Part shown: positions 8,704-16,479 of the stretch, in pieces
Position numbering within the stretch: the stretch's first letter is position 1
Layout of the letters: the number at the start of each line of letters is the position of its first letter
From: FEN-1191 sp036490715
GTDB lineage: Bacteria; Pseudomonadota; Gammaproteobacteria; Steroidobacterales; Steroidobacteraceae
Assembly (NCBI GenBank): GCA_036490715.1
Contig: DASXDL010000010.1
Location: 1-64,000, forward strand
DNA length: 64,000 bases
Reading direction: 5' to 3'
The notes under the pieces: model-generated
Database searches by the model: none
What the model was told of the DNA's origin: nothing
Seen by the model: only the letters and a program-made list of their open reading frames with translations
Made by a program: the position numbers and the translations under genes

Positions 8704-9341
8704 ACGCGCTGGCGCGCCTGATGCCGCCGCCGCAGCTCGGCGATCACCGCGCTCAGCGGCAGCGCGCGCGCGCGCAGCAGCAGCAGCAGGTGGAACAGCA
8801 GATCGGCGGACTCGCGCAGCAGCGCGTCGTCATCTTCCGCCGCGCCGGCCAGCGCCACTTCCAGACCTTCTTCGCCCACCTTCTGCGCCACGCGCTTGAG
8901 GCCGCGGGCGTGCAGGCTGGCGGTGTAGCTGTCAGCAGCGCCTTCGGTGATGCGCGCATCGATCACCCGCTCGAGCTCGAGCACGAAGCTCAAGCCCTGC
9001 GCCCCGGTCAGCTCATCGTCGCCGAAGCAGCTCTGGCTACCGGTGTGGCAGACCGGACCGGCCGGCAGCGCGGTGATCAGCAGTGCGTCGGCATCGCAGT
9101 CGCGGCGCACGTCAACCAGCGTCAGGTGATGGCCGGAGCTCTCGCCTTTCTCCCACAGCCGACCTTTGGAGCGGCTGTAGAACACCACCCGGCCACGCGC
9201 CAGGGTGTGCTCCAGCGCCGCGCGATTCATGTAGCCGAGCATCAGCAGCGTGCCGCTGCGCTCGTGCTGCACGATCGCGGGCACCAGCCCGTCGGCCTTG
9301 CCCCAGTCGATGCGATCGATCTCGGCGGCGGTAAAGTTCAT
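8700..9341 (-). CDS. hisIE: Phosphoribosyl-AMP cyclohydrolase / phosphoribosyl-ATP pyrophosphatase
   Basis: 213 residues; bifunctional enzyme for steps 2 and 3 of histidine synthesis. The HisI part (1-115) shows FYSRSKGRLWEKGESSGH and the zinc-site region DCDADALL...GPVCHTG. The HisE part (about 120-213) shows SYTASLHARGLKRVAQKVGEE and the ESADLLFHLL helix. The start ATG at 9341 overlaps the hisF stop (ATGA). The frame is open further upstream to 9629, but that stretch lies inside hisF and is composition-driven. This is the last gene of the his operon. Confidence 0.96.
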   Translation of the reverse strand: MNFTAAEIDRIDWGKADGLVPAIVQHERSGTLLMLGYMNRAALEHTLARGRVVFYSRSKGRLWEKGESSGHHLTLVDVRRDCDADALLITALPAGPVCHTGSQSCFGDDELTGAQGLSFVLELERVIDARITEGAADSYTASLHARGLKRVAQKVGEEGLEVALAGAAEDDDALLRESADLLFHLLLLLRARALPLSAVIAELRRRHQARQRV

Positions 9342-10105
9342 CGTCGTACCTCGATGCCCTGGGCGTGCAATTCGTCCTTCAGGTCCGGGATCGCCAGCGC
9401 GCCACTGTGAAACACGCTCGCGGCCAGCGCGGCGTCGACGCGCGCGTCGCGAAACGCGCGCACGAAATGCTCGACGCTGCCGGCGCCGCCCGAGGCTACC
9501 AGCGGCACGCTGCACAGCGGCCGCACGCGCTGCAGCTGCTCCAGGTCGTAGCCGCGACGCATGCCGTCGGAGGCCATGCAGTTGAGCACGATCTCGCCGG
9601 CGCCGCGCCGCTGCACCTCGCTGACCCACTCGAGCGTGTCGCGGCCGCTGTCACGGCTGCGGCTGGGATCACCGGTGAACTGGTAGACGCGATAACCCCC
9701 GGCGCTGCGCTGACTGTCGATGCCGGCGACCACGCACTGCGCGCCAAAGCGCTCGCTCAGCCGGTCGATCAGCTCCGGATCCTGTAGCGCCGGGGAATTC
9801 ACCGACACCTTCTCGGCACCGGCGTTGAGCACCTGCTCGGCGTCCGCCACCGAGCCGATGCCGCCGGCCACGCAGAACGGAATGTCGAGGATGCGCGCGA
9901 CGCGCCGCACCCAGTCACGCTCGACCGAGCGGCCTTCCGGACTGGCGGTGATGTCGTAAAACACCAGCTCGTCCGCGCCCTGGTCGCGATAGCGGCTGGC
10001 AAGCTCGAGGATGTCGCCGACCACGCGGTGCTCGCGAAAGCGCACGCCCTTGACCACCTGGCCATCGCGCACGTCGAGGCAGGGGATTATGCGTTTGGCA
10101 AGAAT
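9338..10105 (-). CDS. hisF: Imidazole glycerol phosphate synthase, cyclase subunit (ATT start)
   Basis: 255 residues if read from ATT at 10105-10103. HisF uses ammonia from HisH to form imidazole glycerol phosphate and AICAR. The protein reads I/M-LAKRIIPCLDVRDGQVVKG, which matches the canonical HisF N-terminus residue for residue and places catalytic Asp11 correctly; the second catalytic Asp is in VVAGIDSQ. No ATG, GTG or TTG occurs between the upstream in-frame stop (10126-10124) and the GTG at 10072, and starting at that GTG would delete Asp11. An AGGAG (10118-10114) lies 8 bases before the ATT, ideal spacing. The gene overlaps the end of hisA by 19 bases and hisIE by 4. A sequence error (ATG read as ATT) is the alternative. 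Confidence 0.93.
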   Translation of the reverse strand: MLAKRIIPCLDVRDGQVVKGVRFREHRVVGDILELASRYRDQGADELVFYDITASPEGRSVERDWVRRVARILDIPFCVAGGIGSVADAEQVLNAGAEKVSVNSPALQDPELIDRLSERFGAQCVVAGIDSQRSAGGYRVYQFTGDPSRSRDSGRDTLEWVSEVQRRGAGEIVLNCMASDGMRRGYDLEQLQRVRPLCSVPLVASGGAGSVEHFVRAFRDARVDAALAASVFHSGALAIPDLKDELHAQGIEVRR

Positions 10106-10827
10106 GGCCGCAGCTCCTGCACCTTAATGCGCTGTTCGAGTAGCGCCTTGCCGCTGACCGCTGCCGGCACGCCGCGCTGTGCGAGCGCGGCCAGATCCGC
10201 GCCACTGGCGATGCCGCCGGAGGCCTGCCAAAGAATCCGAGGAAAGCGGCGTAAAGCCTCGTCATATAAAGGTATATTAGGGCCGGCGAGGGCGCCATCG
10301 CGATCGATGTCGGTGCACAGCACGTGGCGCACGCCGGCCTTTGCAAAGTCGGCCACGGCGTCCCAGAGCGAGGCGCTGGTCGTCTCGCGCCAGCCGCGCG
10401 TGTACAGGCGCGGTACGCCGTGCGCATCCAGCCGCACATCGAAGGCGACGCCGATGCGCTCGGCGCCCAGCTCAGCCAGCCACCGCATGACTTGCTGCGG
10501 ACGTTCGGCGGCGGCGCTGCCGATGATGGCGCGCGCCACACCGCCGGCGAGCAGTTCATCGACCGCGGCGCGATCGCGCAGTCCGCCGCCCACCTGCAGC
10601 TGCACCGAGCGCTGCGCGGCCAGCTCCAGGATCAGCTGACGATTGAGCCCGGCACCGTCGCGCGCGCCGTCCAGATCGACCACGTGCAACCAGCGCACGC
10701 CCAGATCGCGGTAGCGCGCCAGTAGCTGCTGCGCGCTCTCGGGGTAGCGCGTCTCGGCGGCAAAGTCGCCGCGCAGCAGACGCACGCACTGGCCGCCGCG
10801 CAGATCGATCGATGGAATCAGCAGCAC
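10087..10827 (-). CDS. hisA: ProFAR isomerase
   Basis: 246 residues from a GTG start, with GAGG about 8 bases upstream. It catalyses the Amadori rearrangement of ProFAR to PRFAR, the HisF/HisH substrate. The (beta/alpha)8 half-barrel repeats are visible: LLIPSIDLRGGQCVRL with catalytic Asp8, the phosphate-binding VGGGLRD, TDIDRDGALAGPN with the second catalytic Asp, and QASGGIAS. It starts 17 bases after hisH ends and runs 19 bases into hisF, so hisF translation may depend on ribosomes finishing hisA. Confidence 0.96.
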   Translation of the reverse strand: MLLIPSIDLRGGQCVRLLRGDFAAETRYPESAQQLLARYRDLGVRWLHVVDLDGARDGAGLNRQLILELAAQRSVQLQVGGGLRDRAAVDELLAGGVARAIIGSAAAERPQQVMRWLAELGAERIGVAFDVRLDAHGVPRLYTRGWRETTSASLWDAVADFAKAGVRHVLCTDIDRDGALAGPNIPLYDEALRRFPRILWQASGGIASGADLAALAQRGVPAAVSGKALLEQRIKVQELRPFLPNA

Positions 10828-10844
10828 CGCGCCCGCCTCGCGCG

Positions 10845-11447
10845 CTACAGCGCCAGGAAATTGTTCAGCAGCCGGGCGCCGACCGCGGCCGAACGCTCGG
10901 GATGAAACTGCACCCCATGAAAGTTGTCCCGGCGCACCACCGCGGCGTGCGCCCCGCCGTAGTGCACCGCGGCCAGGGTGTCATCGCTGACGGCGGCGGC
11001 GTAGCTGTGCACGAAGTACACGTAGCTGCCGGACTCGATGCCGCTGGTGAGCGGATCGCGGCCGATCGGCGCGAGCGTGTTCCAACCCATGTGCGGTACC
11101 GGGATGTCGGTCGCAGCCTGCAGCCGTTCGACTCGACCGGACAGCAGCCCCAGGCCGGCGGTGTCGCCTTCGCTGCAGTACTCGTAGAGCAGCTGCATCC
11201 CGAGGCAAATGCCCAGCACCGGCACGCGCAGCTTCGGGATCAATCGATCCAGTCCGGTGGCGCGCAGCCGCTGCATGGCATCGCCGGCCGCACCGACTCC
11301 CGGCAACAGCACCCGTGGCGCGCTGGCGATGGTGGCGAAATCGGCGCTGACGATCGACTGCGCGCCGAGCCGGTCGAGCGCGTACTGCAGCGAGGCCAGA
11401 TTGGCGCCGCCACTGTCGATGATGGCCACGTCGCTGCGATCGCTCAT
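10845..11447 (-). CDS. hisH: Imidazole glycerol phosphate synthase, glutamine amidotransferase subunit
   Basis: 200 residues; class I glutaminase partner of HisF. Cys81 in GICLGMQLL is the nucleophile and FHGVQFHPE supplies the His-Glu pair. The chosen ATG at 11447 gives the normal N-terminus MSDRSDVAIIDSGGANLASL; a longer frame to 11492 would run back into hisB and lacks family similarity. The gap to hisB is 13 bases. Confidence 0.96.
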   Translation of the reverse strand: MSDRSDVAIIDSGGANLASLQYALDRLGAQSIVSADFATIASAPRVLLPGVGAAGDAMQRLRATGLDRLIPKLRVPVLGICLGMQLLYEYCSEGDTAGLGLLSGRVERLQAATDIPVPHMGWNTLAPIGRDPLTSGIESGSYVYFVHSYAAAVSDDTLAAVHYGGAHAAVVRRDNFHGVQFHPERSAAVGARLLNNFLAL

Positions 11448-11460
11448 GCGCACACGCAGC

Positions 11461-12537
11461 TCACAGCAGCCCCTTGGTGCTCGGCAGATCATCGCCGTCG
11501 CGGCGCAGCGCCGGGCGCAGTGCGCGGCCCACGCCCTTGAAGCACGCCTCGATCATGTGATGGGTGTTGTCGCCGCGTACCGTCAGATGCAGTGCCGCGC
11601 CCAGGCTCTGCGACAGCGAGCGAAAAAAGTGCGGCACCAGCTCGCTCGGCAGCGCGCCCACCTGATCGCGACCGAATTGCCCATCGAAGACGAAATACGG
11701 GCGGCCGGACAGGTCGATCGACACCTGCGCCTCGGCCTCGTCCATCGGCAGCACAAAGCCGTAGCGGCCGATGCCGGCCTTGTCGCCCAGCGCCGAGCGC
11801 AGCGCCTCGCCCAGCACCAGCGCGCAGTCCTCGACCGTGTGGTGCTCGTCGATATGCAGATCGCCGCGGCAGCGCAGCTGCAGCTGAAATCCGCCGTGAC
11901 GGGCCAGCTGCTCGATCATGTGATCAAGAAAGCCGATGCCGCTGTCGATGTGGCAGTCCGCGCCGCTGTCGAGCTCCAGCGACAGCTCAATGTCGGTCTC
12001 GCGGCTGCGGCGTTTGACCTCGGCGCGCCGCGCCAGCAGCGCGCGCGCGATTCCGGCCCAGCTGCGCGGGTCTTCCGGCGCCGCCGCGGCACTGACCGGC
12101 AGGCCGCGGATGCCGAGCGCCTGGGCGAACTCAAGGTCGGTGGCGCGATCGCCGATCATCGCGCTGCGCGCGCGGTCCAGCGGCTGCTGGCGCAGGAATT
12201 CACTCACCAGGCCGGTGCGCGGCTTGCGGCAGGCGCACTGCTCGTGCTCTCGATGCGGGCAGATGAACACCTGGTCGAACTCGATGCCCTGCGAGGCAAA
12301 CAGCTGCAGCAGGAAGCCCTGTACCTGGTCGAACTGCGCGCGCGGGTAGCGATCGCTGCCCAGTCCATCCTGGTTGCTGACCATGACCAGCCGATAACCG
12401 GCGCGCCGCAGCGCGCCGAGCGCGGCCAGCACGCCGGGCAACAGCCGCAGCTTGTCCAGCCGGTCGACCTGCTGATCAGCCGGTTCTTCCACCAGCGTGC
12501 CATCGCGATCGACGAACAGCAGCGCCGCGCCGCTCAT
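11461..12537 (-). CDS. hisB: Histidinol-phosphatase / imidazoleglycerol-phosphate dehydratase
   Basis: 358 residues, the bifunctional gammaproteobacterial form. The N-terminal HAD phosphatase (1-165) has DRDGT with Asp10 nucleophile and Asp12, VSNQDG, and the zinc loop CPHREHEQCACRKP. The C-terminal dehydratase (about 170-358) has the two metal motifs HHTVED and HHMIEA plus GIGFLDHM. It catalyses steps 6 and 8 of the pathway. The start overlaps the hisC stop (ATGA). Confidence 0.97.
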   Translation of the reverse strand: MSGAALLFVDRDGTLVEEPADQQVDRLDKLRLLPGVLAALGALRRAGYRLVMVSNQDGLGSDRYPRAQFDQVQGFLLQLFASQGIEFDQVFICPHREHEQCACRKPRTGLVSEFLRQQPLDRARSAMIGDRATDLEFAQALGIRGLPVSAAAAPEDPRSWAGIARALLARRAEVKRRSRETDIELSLELDSGADCHIDSGIGFLDHMIEQLARHGGFQLQLRCRGDLHIDEHHTVEDCALVLGEALRSALGDKAGIGRYGFVLPMDEAEAQVSIDLSGRPYFVFDGQFGRDQVGALPSELVPHFFRSLSQSLGAALHLTVRGDNTHHMIEACFKGVGRALRPALRRDGDDLPSTKGLL

Positions 12538-13589
12538 GCCAGAGTTCGCAGCAGCAGTGTGTTTTGCTCGCTGCTGCCGATGGTGATGCGCACGGCCTGC
12601 GACAGGCCCGGCGCGGCACGCAGATCGCGCACCAGCAACCCGGCGGCGTGCGCGCGCTGCAGCGCTGCGGCCGGATCGTCAAATTCCACCAGCAGGAAGT
12701 TGGCATCGCTAGGCCACACGCGGATGACGCCTGAAGTGTGCTCGAGCGCGGCCTGCACCCGGGTACGCTCTTCGCTGAGGGTGGCGACGTGCGCGCGCGC
12801 CTGGGCCAGAGCGTCGCCGGCCAGTGCCGAGAGCACCGCCTCGATGGTCAGCTGCGTCACCGCGTACGGCTGAATGATCTTGCGCAGCAGCGCCACCACG
12901 TCCGCATGCGCCAGCAGCGCCCCGCAACGCGCGCCCGCCAGGCCATGCGCCTTGGACAGCGTGCGCAGGATCACCAGGCCCGGCAGCCGCGGCAGCTCAT
13001 CCAGCAGCGAGCGCGTGCGCGAGAACTCGACGTAGGCCTCGTCCAGCACCAGCAGTGCGCGACCCTCCAGCGCCCGCGCCAGTGCGATGACGCGCTCGCG
13101 CGCCAACGCATTGCCGGTCGGATTATTCGGCGAGCACAGGAACACCAGCTTGACGTCCGCGTCGCAGCTCGCTCGCAGCGCCGGCTCGTCCAGACCATAG
13201 CCGGCATCGCGGCGCAGCGGCACCTCCAGCACCTGCGCCCCTTGGATGCGCGCGGCCACCGCGTACATGCCGAAGGTCGGCGGGCACACGATGATGCGAT
13301 CGCGCCCGGCGCGGCAATAACTGCGCACCAGCAGATCGATCAGCTCGTCGCTGCCGCGGCCGGCCAGCAGCATCTCCGGTGGCACGCCATAGAACTGTGC
13401 CAGCGCGGCGGTGAGTTGGTGCGGATGCGGCTCGGGATAGCGGTTCAGGCCGGCGGCCGAGCGGTCAGCCGGTGTGCGCCACGGCAGTTCATTGGCGTGC
13501 AGGCGTATCAGCCCCGGTTCCCACACCGCGTGCTCGTAGGCTTTGAGCGTGCGGATGTCCGGCCGCGCGATCTCGGTCAGCCAGGTCAT
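12534..13589 (-). CDS. hisC: Histidinol-phosphate aminotransferase (operon copy)
   Basis: 351 residues, PLP fold type I. Motifs: NPTG in SPNNPTGNA, the DEAY segment VLDEAYVEF, and the PLP lysine in TLSKAHGLAGARCG. ATG 13589 overlaps the hisD stop by 4 bases; a longer open frame to 14048 is a shadow inside hisD. A second, more divergent copy lies at 54058-55194 in the aromatic cluster; this one, embedded in the his operon, is presumably the dedicated histidine enzyme. Confidence 0.95.
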   Translation of the reverse strand: MTWLTEIARPDIRTLKAYEHAVWEPGLIRLHANELPWRTPADRSAAGLNRYPEPHPHQLTAALAQFYGVPPEMLLAGRGSDELIDLLVRSYCRAGRDRIIVCPPTFGMYAVAARIQGAQVLEVPLRRDAGYGLDEPALRASCDADVKLVFLCSPNNPTGNALARERVIALARALEGRALLVLDEAYVEFSRTRSLLDELPRLPGLVILRTLSKAHGLAGARCGALLAHADVVALLRKIIQPYAVTQLTIEAVLSALAGDALAQARAHVATLSEERTRVQAALEHTSGVIRVWPSDANFLLVEFDDPAAALQRAHAAGLLVRDLRAAPGLSQAVRITIGSSEQNTLLLRTLA

Positions 13590-14899
13590 GCGGCCCGTTC
13601 CCGGCGCAGCGCTTCCAGGCGCAGCTCCACCGCGGCGGCGTGCGCATCCAGGCCTTCCAGCCGCGCTAGCGTGCTGGCGGTGGGGCCCAGGGCCAGCAGG
13701 CCATCGCGGCTCAGCTCCTGCACGCTCATGTGGCGCACGAAGTCCTGCACCGACAGACCGCTGTAACTGCGGGCGTAGCCGTAGGTCGGCAGCACATGGT
13801 TGGTGCCCGAGCAGTAGTCGCCGATCGGTTCGGGCGACCAGTGACCCAGGAACACCGCGCCGGCGTGCTGCACCTGATCGAGCAGCGCGCGCGGATCGCG
13901 CGTACAGAGCATCAGGTGTTCGGGCGCGTAGCGATCGGAAACCGCCAGCGCCTGTTGCAGATCGGCCACCAGCACGATGCGTGCCGCGGCGATCGATTGC
14001 CGCAGGATCGCCTGGCGGCAGCGCTCCCGCAGCTGCTGGCTGACACACTCGGCGACCCGGGCGGCCAGCACCGCGCTCGGGGTGAGCAGAATCGCCTGGG
14101 CCAGCGGATCGTGCTCGGCCTGCGCCAGAAGATCCGCCGCCACGAACTCGGCGCGCGCGCTGTCATCGGCGATCACCAGCACCTCGGACGGCCCGGCCGG
14201 CAGATCGAGCGCAGCGCCGGCGGGGTCGGCGGCCACCAGCTGCTTGGCCGCGGTCACCCAGGCGTTGCCGGGGCCGAAGATCTTGAACACCTTGGGGATG
14301 CCGGCGCGCCCGTACGCCAGCGCCGCGATCGCCTGCGCGCCGCCGAGCTTGAATACCAGCTCGATGCCGCACAGCTGCGCGGCCACCAGCACCGCAGCAT
14401 CGGCCGAGCCGTCGCGCCGCGGCGGCGTGCACAGCACCCGCAGCGGGCAGCCGGCGATGCGGGCCGGCACCGCCAGCATGATCACGGTGGAGGGTAGCGG
14501 CGCGCCGCCAGCCGGCACGTACAGGCCGACCGCCGCCAGCGGTCGCAGCAGTCGCTCGCAGTGCACCCCGGGCTGCACCTCGAGTGACTGCGCCAGCGGC
14601 TGACCGGCGCGGTGAAAGCGCTCGACGTTGGCGATGGCGCGCTCGATCGCCTCGATCTGCTCGGCCGTGAGTGCGGCGCGCGCGGCGCTGAATTCCTCGG
14701 CGCTGACCTGCAGCTGCGCCGGCTCGGCCGCATCGAACTGCCGCGCAAAGCGGCGCACCGCGCTCTCGCCCTCGGCGCGCACCGCCTCGACGATGGCGCG
14801 CGACTGCTGCAGCACCTGCGGCTGCAGGGCGGCGGCCGGGCGCTCCAGCGCCGCCAGCCTGCCGGCCTCATCCAGTCGTTGCCAGTCGAGAATCTGCAT
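13586..14899 (-). CDS. hisD: Histidinol dehydrogenase
   Basis: 437 residues; oxidises L-histidinol to L-histidine in two NAD steps with a bound zinc. Visible family segments: LAAVGLYVPAGGAPLPST, FKLGGAQAIAALAYG, IFGPGNAWVTAAKQL, DLPAGPSEVLVIAD, LLAQAEHDPLAQ with the zinc/catalytic His, and PEHLML. Length is normal for the family. ATG 14899 follows the hisG stop by 4 bases, and the stop overlaps hisC. Confidence 0.97.
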   Translation of the reverse strand: MQILDWQRLDEAGRLAALERPAAALQPQVLQQSRAIVEAVRAEGESAVRRFARQFDAAEPAQLQVSAEEFSAARAALTAEQIEAIERAIANVERFHRAGQPLAQSLEVQPGVHCERLLRPLAAVGLYVPAGGAPLPSTVIMLAVPARIAGCPLRVLCTPPRRDGSADAAVLVAAQLCGIELVFKLGGAQAIAALAYGRAGIPKVFKIFGPGNAWVTAAKQLVAADPAGAALDLPAGPSEVLVIADDSARAEFVAADLLAQAEHDPLAQAILLTPSAVLAARVAECVSQQLRERCRQAILRQSIAAARIVLVADLQQALAVSDRYAPEHLMLCTRDPRALLDQVQHAGAVFLGHWSPEPIGDYCSGTNHVLPTYGYARSYSGLSVQDFVRHMSVQELSRDGLLALGPTASTLARLEGLDAHAAAVELRLEALRRERAA

Positions 14900-14903
14900 C
14901 GCT

Positions 14904-15803
14904 TCAGGCCAGCATTTTTTCGACCGGCAACACCAGCAGTGCGCTGGCGCCGGCCTTCTTCAGGCTCTCGAGTGTCTCCCAGAACACGTTCTCGCGGCAC
15001 ACCGCGTGCACCGCCACGCGGTCGCTCGAGCCCTCGAGCGGAATGATGGTCGGGGATTCGCTGCCGGGCAGCAGCCGGCGGATCGCCGGCAGCGCCGCGC
15101 GCGGCGCATGCAGCATGATGTACTTGCTCTCGCGCACCTGCTGCACGCCTTCGACCCGCAGCAGCAGCCGCTCAACCCAGTCGTTCTTGTCGGCCGGCAG
15201 CGGCACCGGCGTGCGAATCAGCACCGCGTGGCTCTCGAGCACGGTCGCGACTTCGCGCAGGTGGTTGGCCTGCAGCGTCGAGCCGGTGGACACCAGATCG
15301 CAGATCAGATCCGCGCGCCCCAGGCGCGGTGCGATCTCGACCGCGCCCGATAGCGTCACGATCTCGGCTTCGACACCGGCCTGTCGCAGAAAGCGGCCGA
15401 GCAGGTGCGGGTAGGTGGTGGCGATGCGCTTGCCGTGCAGCGAACCTATGCCGTCGTAGGGTTGCTCGATCGGCACCGCCAGCGATAGCCGGCAGCGGCC
15501 GAAATCGAGCGTGCGCAGCGCCTCGAAGCGCGCCACCGCCCCGCGTGCGGCCAGCTGCAGTCGCTTTTCCTCCAGCACGTTCAGTCCCACCAGCCCCAGG
15601 TCGCACACGTCTTCCTGCACCAGGTCGGGGATGTCATCGTCGCGTACGAACAGCAGATCGAGCGGCATGTTCTCGCCGTAACCCATCAGCTGATCCTTGC
15701 CGCGCGAGAGCTTCAGTCCGCAGCGCATCAGCAGGTCCACCGACGGATCGGTCAGCCGGCCGGATTTCTGCACCGCCAGCTTGATGCGGGTCTCCTTATC
15801 CAT
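14904..15803 (-). CDS. hisG: ATP phosphoribosyltransferase, long form
   Basis: 299 residues; first, committed step of histidine synthesis. The long form carries a C-terminal ACT-like regulatory domain (from about residue 225), so it should be feedback-inhibited by histidine and not need HisZ. Motifs: IKLAVQKSGRL at the N-terminus, DLGLVGLNVLEE, and the PRPP loop DLVSTGSTLQANHL. ATG 15803 overlaps the end of the TrpR-like gene by 8 bases, so the regulator and the enzyme are co-translated. An in-frame ATG at 15815 is possible. Confidence 0.96.
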   Translation of the reverse strand: MDKETRIKLAVQKSGRLTDPSVDLLMRCGLKLSRGKDQLMGYGENMPLDLLFVRDDDIPDLVQEDVCDLGLVGLNVLEEKRLQLAARGAVARFEALRTLDFGRCRLSLAVPIEQPYDGIGSLHGKRIATTYPHLLGRFLRQAGVEAEIVTLSGAVEIAPRLGRADLICDLVSTGSTLQANHLREVATVLESHAVLIRTPVPLPADKNDWVERLLLRVEGVQQVRESKYIMLHAPRAALPAIRRLLPGSESPTIIPLEGSSDRVAVHAVCRENVFWETLESLKKAGASALLVLPVEKMLA

Positions 15804-16113
15804 GCTGGGTGCCATCGACGCGCTGCGCCGCCAGCGCGTAGCCGCCATTGCCCTGCGCCAGGTAGCGCGCCACGCGACCGATGGTGGTGATGCTGACACC
15901 GGTCTGCCGATGGACCTCGCGGTAGGGCAGGCCGCGGCGCAGGCACTCGACCACTGCCCAGCGATCGGCCATGGCCTGCAGCTCGGCCGGCGTGCACAGG
16001 TCGCGCAGGAAGGCGCGGCACTCCTCCACCGTGCGCAGCGTGACGATGGCCGCGACCAGGTTGCGCTCGGCCAGCACTTCCTGGCGTGCCGACAGTTGCC
16101 GGTGCGATTTCAT
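15796..16113 (-). CDS. YerC/YecD-type TrpR-superfamily regulator heading the his operon
   Basis: 105 residues. The fold follows TrpR: helices around VTLRTVEECRAFLRDLCTPAELQAMADRW, then a helix-turn-helix in LPYREVHRQTGVSITTIGRVARYL. First gene of the histidine operon and overlapping hisG, so it probably represses the operon and itself when histidine (or another effector) is high; that role is inferred from position and family. A 22-base inverted repeat lies 22 bases upstream of its ATG over the likely promoter. TrpR itself is unlikely because the tryptophan genes are not nearby. Confidence 0.88.
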   Translation of the reverse strand: MKSHRQLSARQEVLAERNLVAAIVTLRTVEECRAFLRDLCTPAELQAMADRWAVVECLRRGLPYREVHRQTGVSITTIGRVARYLAQGNGGYALAAQRVDGTQHG

Positions 16114-16134
16114 GGCTCGAGCCGCGCCTCTACA

Positions 16135-16156
16135 GTGTATTAACGCGCTATCACAC
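16135..16156. promoter_or_regulatory. Candidate his-operon operator (inverted repeat)
   Basis: GTGT-N2-TA-N-CGCG-N-TA-N2-ACAC: 16 of 22 positions obey dyad symmetry. It starts inside the predicted -10 box of the his promoter and ends 22 bases before the regulator ATG, a classical repressor position. Binding by the TrpR-like protein is inferred. Confidence 0.5.
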
Positions 16157-16181
16157 TAGCATGATGGTACGATGGCCGCAA
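16153..16181 (-). promoter_or_regulatory. Candidate promoter of the his operon
   Basis: On the minus strand TTGCGG (16181-16176), 17-base spacer, TAGTGT (16158-16153). The start site would fall within the inverted repeat at 16135-16156. Moderate match to sigma-70 consensus. Confidence 0.45.
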
Positions 16182-16225
16182 GCTGCCGTGTCCGCCGCCG
16201 GCAATGGCGTCGGCAGCGTGCTGGC

Positions 16226-16254
16226 TTGACCCTCGTTGGAGCGGACTCTAGACT
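16226..16254 (+). promoter_or_regulatory. Promoter of the SAM riboswitch-metX-metB transcript
   Basis: TTGACC (16226-16231), 17-base spacer, TAGACT (16249-16254). Transcription would begin near 16261, about two bases before the first paired stem of the riboswitch, so promoter and aptamer support each other. Confidence 0.7.
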
Positions 16255-16262
16255 CAGTCGCA

Positions 16263-16376
16263 CTCATCGAGACCGGCTGAGGGAAAGGCCCTTAGACGCC
16301 GGGGCAACCGTCGGACCTTCCGACATGGTGCCAACTCCTGCGGTCGTTCGGGCATGGGCCTCGACCGATAGATGAG
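16263..16376 (+). promoter_or_regulatory. SAM-I (S-box) riboswitch
   Basis: The S-box core is present in order: P1 strand CTCATC (16263-16268), the AGA/GGC/TGAGGGA segment followed by GGCCC, then GCCGGGGCAACC, GGTGCCAACTCC, and AGATGAG, whose GATGAG (16371-16376) closes P1. SAM binding normally shuts off methionine genes. Downstream, 16377-16479 shows no GC hairpin with a T-run, so control may act on translation; the metX Shine-Dalgarno GGAG is at 16470-16473. Known family; presence before metX-metB fits exactly. Confidence 0.93.
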
Positions 16377-16479
16377 GGCCGACAGAGGAGCGCCGCACAT
16401 CAGCTGCCGGCGCCACTGCCGGAGGCGGATCGCCCGCAGGAGTACCCGAGTTACGGATACTGGCACTGCGGAGCGTTAG

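Noticed and set aside
9342..9629. 96-residue N-terminal extension of hisIE
   Set aside because: It lies within hisF in another frame and is Arg/Ala-rich; the ATG at 9341 in a 4-base overlap gives the normal protein.
10072..10072. GTG at 10072 as hisF start
   Set aside because: Would remove eleven conserved residues including catalytic Asp11 and lacks a ribosome site.
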